DNA from: JANQEU01 sp965601455
GTDB lineage: Bacteria; Bacteroidota; Bacteroidia; Cytophagales; Cyclobacteriaceae
Direction of reading: 5' to 3'
NCBI GenBank assembly: GCA_965601455.1
Contig: OZ271831.1
Coordinates: forward strand, 1,736,001 to 1,800,000
DNA length: 64,000 nucleotides
Part shown: positions 1-7,261 of the stretch, one piece after another
Numbering within the stretch: the stretch's first letter is position 1
How the letters are laid out: each line of letters starts with the position of its first letter
Made by a program: the position numbers and the translations under genes
Notes under the pieces: generated by a model
Told to the model about the DNA's origin: nothing
The model's database searches: none
The model's input: the letters and a program-made list of their open reading frames with translations, nothing else

Positions 1-1619
1 AATGATTTGGTCTGCGTGTATCTCAGCTGAGAGTAGATGACAAGACTACCGAAGATCAACATGATTGAAGCCAGGAACTGGATGATCACTAAAGTATTTC
101 TTAAATAGCCACTTTTAACTCCGAGAGTGAGTTGACCTTTTAGTACCCGTATGGGTTGGAATTTACTGAGGAAAAATGCCGGGTACAATCCAGCCAGTAT
201 ACCAACTAAAACAGTCAGAAGTAGTACTTCCGGATATAATCTCAAGTCTCCAAAGAATGGATTGGTTACCGTCTTTTCAGTAAGCTCATTAAAGAATGGT
301 AATAGAATGTAGGTAAGTACTACAGCAATAGTCAGAGCAAGGAAAGCATTCATTATACTTTCTATCATGAACTGAAAGATCAGTTGTCTTTTGACACTAC
401 CCATAACTTTTCGCATTCCTACTTCCTTCGCTCTTAGTGAGGATCTTGCAGTAGAGATATTCATGAAGTTGATTGAGGCAATCATCAAAACGAAGAAACC
501 GGCGACCATTAGGATGTAGACATATTGAATGTTTCCATTCGCTTCTATCTCAAATGCTAAATCAGAATAAAGGTGTATATCTGCTACTGGAATGAGCGTA
601 TAATTCAGGTAACTGCCTGATCCGATCATGTCTTCATAACTTACTCCAGCATACTGTTGGAGTTGAGGACCAAAGTATTTCTTGTATACCGATTCAAACT
701 TGCCCTCCAGAGCCTTGTAATCGTTCTGTTCATTCAGTTTGAAGTAGGTCTTGTAATTATTTCCAAGCCATACGGGTGAACGAGCATGTTCATAACCTTC
801 CATGGAGAGAATGACAGGAAAGTGGAAATGACTGTTGTCAGGAATATCCTGGTACACTACACGTACCTGGAACTGTTTTCCGTATAATTCAAAGGTTTTT
901 CCAACCGCTTCTACGGTTCCAAATAGCTTGTTAGCAGTTGTTTCGTCAATGATGGAATAATCTGGCTTGTCCAATGCTCCATTCAGTACACCTCTGACCG
1001 ATGTTAACTTGAAAATATCAAGCATGGAAGGGTCAGCAAAAGCCAATTTGTCCTGGTTAAAATAAATATCGTCCACCTTGATTACATCACTTCCGTTGTC
1101 ACGGAACCTACCGGCTACCATAATTTCCGGAAAATCTTCCTTGAATGCTTTGGCCATCGGGGCAGGGGAGTTGGCCATCTTATAGTCATTGTCCATAAAA
1201 CGAAGGTCACCACTTACCCGATATAGGTATTCGATGTCTTGCCAGTGCCGGTCGTAGCTAAGCTCGTCTTTGATGAATATTCCGATGAGGATACAAGTGG
1301 CCAGACCTAGTCCTAATCCAAAAATGTTGATGAAAGAATAGAATTTATTTCTCAACAAGCTTCGGTAAGCCACTATGAAATTGAGTTTTATCATTGTCCT
1401 AATAATTGAGTTTCCTATTACAATTGGTTTTAAAGCGAAAGGTCTTAGAAATTGGAAGGTGTGGTACCAGTATTTCAAACTGACGAAGCCAGCACCTTTC
1501 TGTTGAAGATCCGCATGATACTGATAGAGATCTCCAATAATTTCATCCTGCAGATGGTCCTTACAAATCCTTGAAAGCAGCCATTCCGCTAGCTTCGGTG
1601 GTTGCCTGGCTACACCCAT
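1..1619 (-). CDS. ABC transporter permease, MacB/FtsX type with N-terminal prefix domain (3' end outside window)
   Basis: Reading leftward from an ATG at 1619, about 540 residues are visible before the window edge; relatives are near 800-880, so the C-terminal part is missing. Residues 1-75 form a soluble prefix of the kind found in Bacteroidota permeases paired with PadR regulators. A first membrane helix lies near 97-117, then a large extracytoplasmic MacB-like domain, then an FtsX block near residue 365 with the motif RAKEVGMRKVMGS. The ATG overlaps the end of the padR-like gene by 10 bp, so the two are probably translationally coupled. No ATPase is visible; it would have to lie beyond the edge or elsewhere. 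Substrate unknown. The family call is secure, the role in efflux or stress response is inferred. Confidence 0.85.
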   Translation of the reverse strand, partial: MGVARQPPKLAEWLLSRICKDHLQDEIIGDLYQYHADLQQKGAGFVSLKYWYHTFQFLRPFALKPIVIGNSIIRTMIKLNFIVAYRSLLRNKFYSFINIFGLGLGLATCILIGIFIKDELSYDRHWQDIEYLYRVSGDLRFMDNDYKMANSPAPMAKAFKEDFPEIMVAGRFRDNGSDVIKVDDIYFNQDKLAFADPSMLDIFKLTSVRGVLNGALDKPDYSIIDETTANKLFGTVEAVGKTFELYGKQFQVRVVYQDIPDNSHFHFPVILSMEGYEHARSPVWLGNNYKTYFKLNEQNDYKALEGKFESVYKKYFGPQLQQYAGVSYEDMIGSGSYLNYTLIPVADIHLYSDLAFEIEANGNIQYVYILMVAGFFVLMIASINFMNISTARSSLRAKEVGMRKVMGSVKRQLIFQFMIESIMNAFLALTIAVVLTYILLPFFNELTEKTVTNPFFGDLRLYPEVLLLTVLVGILAGLYPAFFLSKFQPIRVLKGQLTLGVKSGYLRNTLVIIQFLASIMLIFGSLVIYSQLRYTQTKS

Positions 1620-1963
1620 TTTAACTGGATGTCAAGTCCTTTCCAGTTGAATTCAGGTATTTGGTTCCAGAGGTTATTACGTAGGTCTTTACTGTGTTCC
1701 AATGCTGATTTACCAGCTGAGGTAACAGAAAAGATACGTTTTGGTCGTCCACCACGTTCACCACTACTATCGCCGATTCTTGATTCAAGAAATCCTTTTT
1801 CCTCTAATCGCGATAGAGCTGAATGAACAGCGCCAATGGCGGCTGAGCGTCCGGTCTGACTCATGAATTCGTTCCTTATCTGTAAACCGAAAGCTTCGTC
1901 TCCCAACATGGCCACCAGCAAAAGCACGATTTCTTCAAATTCTCCGAGATATGATCCTTTCAT
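1610..1963 (-). CDS. PadR family transcriptional regulator
   Basis: A 117-residue winged-helix protein. The N-terminal helix-turn-helix includes the stretch GAVHSALSRLEEKGFLESR, which fits the PadR recognition helix and beta-wing. It lacks the longer C-terminal dimerisation domain of large PadR proteins, so it belongs to the short class. It is transcribed leftward into the permease gene, overlapping it by 10 bp. In Bacteroidota such pairs are common and the regulator usually represses its own transporter. A perfect inverted repeat lies 19-59 bp upstream of the start and is a plausible operator. The inducing ligand cannot be told from sequence. Confidence 0.88.
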   Translation of the reverse strand: MKGSYLGEFEEIVLLLVAMLGDEAFGLQIRNEFMSQTGRSAAIGAVHSALSRLEEKGFLESRIGDSSGERGGRPKRIFSVTSAGKSALEHSKDLRNNLWNQIPEFNWKGLDIQLKWV

Positions 1964-1981
1964 AGTAAGTTGTTTCGCTTA

Positions 1982-2022
1982 TGTAGAACAAGTATACGCA
2001 GGAAAAACCAAAGTGTTCTACA
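1982..2022. promoter_or_regulatory. Candidate PadR operator: perfect 9-bp inverted repeat
   Basis: TGTAGAACA at 1982-1990 is matched exactly by TGTTCTACA at 2014-2022. Arm centres are 32 bp apart, about three helical turns. Each arm is itself close to the pattern TGT-N3-ACA, so two half-sites or two dimers are possible. The site lies between the divergent PadR and permease (2183) genes and could control both. Binding is inferred from position and symmetry only. Confidence 0.5.
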
Positions 2023-2182
2023 AATACGAATTAACTTTCGTTTAGGATATTTAACAACGGTGATTAACCTTTATTAGGATTAGGAAGTGTGCTAGACAGG
2101 GGATAGGTGTGTAGATTGATGTGCAACCATTTAACAGAACCTAAGTCTTCTAATTAATCATATTCATTAAACCTATTCCATC

Positions 2183-4543
2183 ATGCTGCTCAATTACCTC
2201 ACTATCGCTTTTCGGAATATTTTCCGAAATAAGATTTACAGCTTCATCAATGTATTTGGACTAACGCTCGGGATCGCCTGCTTTCTACTAATCATCATGT
2301 GGGTTAGGGACGAGATGTCTTTTAATAGCCATCATCAGGATCTGGGTAAGATTTTTAGGTGTATGGAGTTTCAGTATTATGCCGATCGAACAGGTACGAC
2401 CTGGAGTACTCCAGGTACAATGGGACCGTACTTAAAAGAAACCTATGCGGAAGTGGAGTTCATGTCACGATTCACCTGGGAACAAGAAGAGCTGTTTGAG
2501 TTTGAGGAGAAACGAGCGTATGAAAGCGTGCGCTACGTAGATCCGGATTTTCTTAAAATGTTCACATTCGATATCGTTTCAGGGTCTTTTGAAACTGCAT
2601 TGGATGATAAATACTCTGTGGTAATAAGCAAAAAACTGGCAAGAAAGTATTTTGGTGATGAGGAAGCCGTTGGTCAGATGATCAGGATTCGAAATGATCG
2701 TAATTTTCGGGTAACCGGTGTATTTGAGTCCTGGCCCGATAATACCACATACGGGGAATTCGATGCTCTATTGTCTATGGAGGAATTTATTGATAGAAAC
2801 GAATGGGCAGCACAGTGGGGGAACAATAATGTGCGTACCGTCCTCTCTCTTCACGACCCTGACAACTACAAGGTTTTTTCCGAGAAAATCAGGAATGTTA
2901 TTCGAGAGCATCAGGAAGATTATGAGATTGATGTCTGGTTGCAGCCCTATGCTGAAATTCACCTGTACAGCAACTTTGATAATGGTGTACAGACCGGAGG
3001 GCGAATCACTTATGTTAAGGTTTTTTCAGTCATCGCAGTGTTCATTCTCTGTGTTGCCTGCATCAATTTCATGAACCTTGCTACGGCTCAAGCGGTAAAG
3101 AGAGCAAAGGAGGTGGGACTGCGAAAAGTAATTGGTGCCCATAAGTATAATCTGATATTTCAATTCCTGAGCGAATCAATTGTGTATGCCCTGATTTCAA
3201 GTATGCTGGCAATAGGTCTGGCTTGGATTCTCATTCCTTATTTCAACACAGTTACCGATAAGTCCTTGTTCTTGACATTGGATTCATTTATTCTCCTCAC
3301 TCTCTTGTTGGTAATTCTTTTTACCGGATTACTTTCTGGTAGTTACCCTGCGTTTTTCATTACTCGCTTTCAACCAGCACAGGTTCTAAAAGGTATCATC
3401 AGGTCAGGCGCGTCTGCCATCTTGTTTAGGAAGGTGCTGGTCGTCTTTCAGTTTGTTCTTTCGATTGCAATCATCTTTGGAACGATGGTCATTTTACAAC
3501 AGCTAAAGTATGTTCAATCCCAGGACACTGGTTATGACAAAAGCGGGTTAATCTACATGTCTTTTCAACAGGACATGTTTGACAAATATGATGTCATCAA
3601 AACGCAGTTAAAGGCGAACCCTTCAATTGTGAATGTTTGTGCCATGGCCTTTTCTCCTCTATTGATAGGCAACTCAACATGGAGTGTGGAATGGCCGGGA
3701 AAAGCACCTGAAACCAAGATATTATTCACCACATTCTCGGTTGATAAAAGCTACACCGAAACTATGGGACTTGAACTGGTTGCTGGTCGGTCATTCGACG
3801 AGAGATTTCAGACCGATACGGCAAACTTCATGATCAACGAAACCTCAGCGGCCAAGATGGGATTCACCCCTGAGGAAGCTGTCAACCAGACGATTACACT
3901 TTGGGGGGAGCAGACGGGTAAGATTGTGGGGGTATTGAAAGACTTCAATTATTCCAGTAGCCGATCGGTCATTCATCCCATGCTGATTATTCACAATCCC
4001 GGATGGTACAACTATCTGGTGGTGCGGGCAAGCGGAGATCAATTGACGGAAGCTGTGGGTGCACTTGAAGACATTTCTGAGGAATTTGCTCCTGCGTATC
4101 CATTTGATTACCAGTTTGTGGATGAAGACTGGGCACAGTTCTACGAAGGAGAGGGACGGGTGGCCCGGCTATTTAATGGGTTTGCCATCGTTTCTATTGT
4201 AATTGCCTGCCTGGGTTTGTTTGGTTTGTCTGCTTTTGCCATACAACAACGGACAAAGGAGATTGGTGTAAGGAAGGTGTTGGGAGCCTCCGTTTTATCC
4301 ATCGTTCGATTGACTTCCAAAGACTTTACAATCCTGGTAGTTCTTGCGGCGATTATCGCTTCTCCTGTTGCATGGATACTGATGAATAAATGGCTTGAGG
4401 ATTTTGCCTTTCGAATAGAACTCAACTGGATTTATCCCATGGTATCAACCATCCTGGTATTACTAATAGCTTTTCTGACTGTGTTCTATCATGCATGGAA
4501 AGCAGCGAGGAGTAATCCTGTAGATTCCCTTCATTACGAGTGA
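2183..4543 (+). CDS. ABC transporter permease, MacB/FtsX type, two-module
   Basis: A 786-residue permease of the MacB_PCD-FtsX-MacB_PCD-FtsX layout common in Bacteroidota. The first membrane helix is at about 20-41. The first extracytoplasmic domain runs to about 275, FtsX module one (motif RAKEVGLRKVIGA) covers about 280-405, a further helix lies at about 412-435, the second extracytoplasmic domain at 440-660, and FtsX module two (TKEIGVRKVLGAS) at 661-786. It is divergent from the PadR gene and about 220 bp away, with the candidate operator between them, so common control is likely. The second permease (1-1619) is a paralogue without tandem order. No ATP-binding subunit adjoins. Such proteins act as mechanotransmission-type exporters or lipoprotein/peptide efflux parts; the substrate is unknown. 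Confidence 0.88.
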   Translation: MLLNYLTIAFRNIFRNKIYSFINVFGLTLGIACFLLIIMWVRDEMSFNSHHQDLGKIFRCMEFQYYADRTGTTWSTPGTMGPYLKETYAEVEFMSRFTWEQEELFEFEEKRAYESVRYVDPDFLKMFTFDIVSGSFETALDDKYSVVISKKLARKYFGDEEAVGQMIRIRNDRNFRVTGVFESWPDNTTYGEFDALLSMEEFIDRNEWAAQWGNNNVRTVLSLHDPDNYKVFSEKIRNVIREHQEDYEIDVWLQPYAEIHLYSNFDNGVQTGGRITYVKVFSVIAVFILCVACINFMNLATAQAVKRAKEVGLRKVIGAHKYNLIFQFLSESIVYALISSMLAIGLAWILIPYFNTVTDKSLFLTLDSFILLTLLLVILFTGLLSGSYPAFFITRFQPAQVLKGIIRSGASAILFRKVLVVFQFVLSIAIIFGTMVILQQLKYVQSQDTGYDKSGLIYMSFQQDMFDKYDVIKTQLKANPSIVNVCAMAFSPLLIGNSTWSVEWPGKAPETKILFTTFSVDKSYTETMGLELVAGRSFDERFQTDTANFMINETSAAKMGFTPEEAVNQTITLWGEQTGKIVGVLKDFNYSSSRSVIHPMLIIHNPGWYNYLVVRASGDQLTEAVGALEDISEEFAPAYPFDYQFVDEDWAQFYEGEGRVARLFNGFAIVSIVIACLGLFGLSAFAIQQRTKEIGVRKVLGASVLSIVRLTSKDFTILVVLAAIIASPVAWILMNKWLEDFAFRIELNWIYPMVSTILVLLIAFLTVFYHAWKAARSNPVDSLHYE

Positions 4544-4573
4544 TTTTACAATCAGGGATTGTAATTTCGCTTC

Positions 4574-4930
4574 ATGCGAAAAGTATACTACCTCAGTACC
4601 TGTTCGACCTGCAAAAGGATCATGGGTGAACTGGGAAATGCCCTGGATTCATTCGATCAGCAGGATATCAAAACGGAAAATATTACTGCCTCCCAATTGC
4701 AGGAAATGAAATCAATGGCAGGAGATTTTGAGTCTCTTTTTTCCCGACGTTCAATGAAATACAAGTCCATGGGTTTGGCTGATCAACAACTAAGTGAAAA
4801 TGATTATAAAGATCTGATACTTGAGGAATACACTTTTCTTAAACGTCCTGTTTTCATTTTGGAGGATGAGATATTTGTGGGAAACTCGGCCAAAGTAGTG
4901 GATCAGCTAAAAACTAAACTGGGTCTATGA
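4574..4930 (+). CDS. ArsC/Spx-family thioredoxin-fold protein
   Basis: 118 residues with C10-S-T-C13 near the N-terminus and the FLKRPVFIL segment (R91, P92) that matches the conserved RP region of ArsC/YffB/Spx proteins. The fold is therefore thioredoxin-like and cytoplasmic. No ars operon genes or alpha-type RNA polymerase context are present, so neither arsenate reductase nor Spx-like regulator can be asserted. The last four bases (ATGA) overlap the start of the GH1 gene, suggesting co-transcription with a sugar hydrolase, an unusual pairing. Family call firm, function open. Confidence 0.8.
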   Translation: MRKVYYLSTCSTCKRIMGELGNALDSFDQQDIKTENITASQLQEMKSMAGDFESLFSRRSMKYKSMGLADQQLSENDYKDLILEEYTFLKRPVFILEDEIFVGNSAKVVDQLKTKLGL

Positions 4931-6306
4931 AATCCTTTCCAAAAGACTTCGTATGGGGTACCGCTACCTCTTCCTACCAGGTCGAAGGTGGACACAACCT
5001 TGGAGGTAGAGGTCCATCCATTTGGGACGCTTTTTGCACCATTCCGGGTAAAGTAAGAAACGGTGAAAATGGAAATGTGGCATGTGATCATTTTCATCGT
5101 TGGAAGGAGGATGTGGCCTTAATGAAAGAAATGGGCGTTAATGCTTACCGATTCTCAATTTCGTGGTCACGAGTACTGCCTACAGGTACAGGTAAGGTGA
5201 ACATGGAAGGGATTGAATTTTACGACAACCTGATTAATGAGCTGAAGAAGAATGACATTGAACCCTGGATCACCTTATATCATTGGGACCTTCCATTAAC
5301 CCTTCAGATGGAAGCGGATGGTTGGTTGAACCCGAAAATGGCCGATCATTTTGCGGATTATGCAAGAGTATGTTTTGAACATTTTGGAGACCGGGTAAAA
5401 AACTGGATTACACTCAATGAGTCCTGGGTGGTGGCCATGCTCGGGTATGGCCAGGGTGTTTTTGCCCCGGGTCGAAGTGGAAATGTAGAACCCTATTTTG
5501 CAGGACATCAGTTAATCCGGGCCCATGGTAAGGCCGTACAGGTATTTAGAAGTGAGTTCGCACATCAGCAAGGACAGATTGGAATTTCCAACAATTGTGA
5601 TTGGCGGGAACCGTTGACAGATTCTGTGGCTGACCGGGAAGCGGCCCAAAGAGCGCTGGAGTTTTTCCTTTCCTGGTTTGCCGATCCCATCTATTTGGGT
5701 GATTACCCGCAGGTGATGAAAGACCGGTTAGGCGATCGGCTTCCGTCGTTTACCAATGAAGACAAGAAAATCATTCACGGCTCTTCGGATTTCTTCGGTC
5801 TTAACCATTATACAACCATGTTGGTTTCGGATGCTTCAGGTAAGCTAGTTGAAAGCAGCGTGTACGGCAATGGTGGCCTTTCGGAGGATCAGGATGTGAA
5901 TTTGTCACTCGATCCGGATTGGAAATTGACCGATATGCAATGGGCAATTGTTCCATGGGGATGTCGAAAGATGCTCAGTTGGATCACCGATCGTTACGAT
6001 AGACCACCCATATACATTACCGAGAATGGATGCGCGTATCCTGATGAACCGCATGGGGGAGAAGTCGTGGATCTTCCCAGGCTCAATTTTTACCGTGAAT
6101 ACCTGGAGGCCTGTCACCAGGCGATTGAAGATGGGGTAGATCTGAAAGGGTATTTTGCCTGGTCCTTTATGGATAATTTCGAATGGGCGTCAGGTTATCA
6201 TAAACGATTTGGGGTTCATTATGTAGACTTTGATACATTGGAGCGAATTCCGAAGTCTTCGGCGAAATGGTTCCGGGAGGTCATGACAGCCAACGCCATT
6301 AAATAA
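4927..6306 (+). CDS. Glycoside hydrolase family 1 beta-glucosidase
   Basis: 459 residues, the normal length for bacterial GH1. The N-terminus carries FPKDFVWGTATSSYQVEG, the GH1 N-terminal signature. The acid/base glutamate is E165 in TLNE and the nucleophile is E366 in ITENG; both are intact. The aglycone-side motif FAWSFMDNFEW is also present near the C-terminus. No signal peptide, so it should act in the cytoplasm on imported beta-glucosides such as cellobiose. The start overlaps the ArsC-like gene by 4 bp. Retaining beta-glycosidase activity is well supported; the exact glycone preference (glucose, galactose, fucose) is not readable. Confidence 0.93.
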   Translation: MKSFPKDFVWGTATSSYQVEGGHNLGGRGPSIWDAFCTIPGKVRNGENGNVACDHFHRWKEDVALMKEMGVNAYRFSISWSRVLPTGTGKVNMEGIEFYDNLINELKKNDIEPWITLYHWDLPLTLQMEADGWLNPKMADHFADYARVCFEHFGDRVKNWITLNESWVVAMLGYGQGVFAPGRSGNVEPYFAGHQLIRAHGKAVQVFRSEFAHQQGQIGISNNCDWREPLTDSVADREAAQRALEFFLSWFADPIYLGDYPQVMKDRLGDRLPSFTNEDKKIIHGSSDFFGLNHYTTMLVSDASGKLVESSVYGNGGLSEDQDVNLSLDPDWKLTDMQWAIVPWGCRKMLSWITDRYDRPPIYITENGCAYPDEPHGGEVVDLPRLNFYREYLEACHQAIEDGVDLKGYFAWSFMDNFEWASGYHKRFGVHYVDFDTLERIPKSSAKWFREVMTANAIK

Positions 6307-6504
6307 CAGAGGCCCGGTGCATGGCACCAAGCCTCCTGACAACTTATTCCGGGTAGGGTGTACACCCGGAAAGGCTGAACATTTATCTATAAGAAAGGTG
6401 ATGGCGAAGGTAAATGGGTAGGACTGAAGATAGCCGCGTAGCAGGTCTACAAATGGTCTACGAGATGTCGTCACCCTGAACTCCTGGCTGCCGTTACCCT
6501 GAAC

Positions 6505-6599
6505 GTCATCTCGAGCGTAGGGAGAGATCTACCAGAAGTAGTTCTAAGAATAGCAATTAGTAATAGATATGAGGTAGATTTCTCCTGCGTCGAAATGAC
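6505..6599. repeat. REP-like 95-bp imperfect palindrome, unit 1
   Basis: The left arm starts GTCATCTCGAGCG and ends AGAGATCTAC; the right arm is its imperfect reverse complement, ending CGTCGAAATGAC at 6599. Arms are about 26-28 bp with about 40 bp between. The layout resembles the dispersed GTCATTTCGA...AGAAATCT elements of Bacteroidota genomes. It could fold into a cruciform or RNA hairpin. A second full copy lies at 6994-7088. Confidence 0.7.
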
Positions 6600-6988
6600 T
6601 GCAGGGGTGTAGAAGAGATAGTGCAATGGTAGCGTCATGATGACCGCGACCAGGACCTCACCGCGAACACCAAACCCACTAACCCGGAACCTTTCCCACC
6701 GTCACCCTGAACATCCAATGCCGTCACCCCTGAACTAGTTTCAGGGTCTCCGTTTCCCAAGAGTGAAGAGATGCTGAAACGAGTTCAGCATGACTATAGG
6801 GGGGCAGTGAAACGACCGGCCTGACGGAGTCAGGAGTTCAGAATGACTAAGGGAGGTAGATTTCTCCTGCGTCGAAATGACTGCAAGGGTGTAGAAGAGA
6901 TAGTTTAATTGTAGCGTCATGATGAGTGCGACCGGGATCACACCGTGAACACCAAATCCACTAACCCGGAACCTTACCGCCGTCACCC
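6573..6988. repeat. Direct duplication of a ~135-bp segment
   Basis: The segment 6573-6707 recurs at 6855-6988. Both begin with a palindrome right arm (GTAGATTTCTCCTGCGTCG), pass through GTAGCGTCATGATGA and AACACCAAA, and end at CTAACCCGGAACCTT followed by CGTCACCC. The copies are about 282 bp apart and roughly 88-90% alike by eye. The tail is therefore duplicated with the arm, so the copying unit was larger than one palindrome. Confidence 0.65.
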
Positions 6989-7137
6989 AAAACGTCATCT
7001 CGAGCGTAGGGAGAGATCTACCAGAAGAAGTTCTGAGAATAGTAATTAGTAATACATATCAGGCAGATTTCTCCTGCGTCGAAATGACTACGGGGGTCTG
7101 CTGAAACGACATGCCTGACGGCAGTCAGGAGTTCAGC
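6728..7137. repeat. Set of small hairpin repeats between the palindromes
   Basis: Perfect stems include CCCTGAA/TTCAGGG (6728-6734 with 6740-6746) and ATGCTGAA/TTCAGCAT (6771-6778 with 6784-6791). A nested pair GCTGAA/TTCAGC around CCTGAC/GTCAGG occupies 7100-7137, and a decayed relative with the same CCTGAC/GTCAGG core lies at 6820-6834. They share the GAGTTCAGCATGAC type flank, so they are members of one hairpin family. Confidence 0.6.
6994..7088. repeat. REP-like 95-bp imperfect palindrome, unit 2
   Basis: Same length, same arm order and about 90% similar by eye to the copy at 6505-6599, including the AGTTCT...AATTAGTAATA centre. Differences are scattered point changes. A lone right arm without a left partner also occurs at 6855-6882 and another at 7152-7178, showing partial copies or decay. 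Confidence 0.7.
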
Positions 7138-7210
7138 ATGACTGTTAGGGAGGTAGATTTCTCCTACGTCGAAATGACAGTTCAGCATGACCAAAGGGGG
7201 TAAAACAAAA

Positions 7211-7237
7211 AAACCCGGCCACTGGCCGGGTTTTTCA
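7211..7237 (-). terminator. Rho-independent terminator after the 7262-9601 gene
   Basis: AAACCCGGC (7211-7219) pairs with GCCGGGTTT (7225-7233) around a short loop. Read leftward, the stem is followed by a run of T from the A-rich stretch at 7204-7213, as expected for the minus-strand lipoprotein gene that stops at 7262. A T run also follows on the plus strand, so it may work in both directions. Confidence 0.8.
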
Positions 7238-7261
7238 TTTATTGTTAATGGTAATAACCAA

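Larger units (their letters stand above)
6307..7261. other. 955-bp gene-free region filled with repeats
   Basis: No convincing gene lies here. The stretch separates the GH1 gene from a convergent lipoprotein gene. It holds two 95-bp imperfect palindromes, a roughly 135-bp direct duplication, single palindrome arms, several small hairpins and a terminator at its right end. Short frames here contain peptides such as MLNSFQHL, a familiar by-product of translating Bacteroidota intergenic repeats, so they are not annotated as genes. Confidence 0.75.

Noticed and set aside
4574..4930. Arsenate reductase
   Set aside because: No ars genes nearby and the family includes non-reductase members, so only the fold is claimed.
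6309..6335. Interrupted hairpin after the GH1 gene
   Set aside because: GAGGC/GCCTC and GGTGC/GCACC stems exist but no T run follows, so it is not called as a terminator.
6505..7178. CRISPR array
   Set aside because: Repeats are irregularly spaced, palindromic and of unequal length; there are no spacers of constant size and no cas genes.
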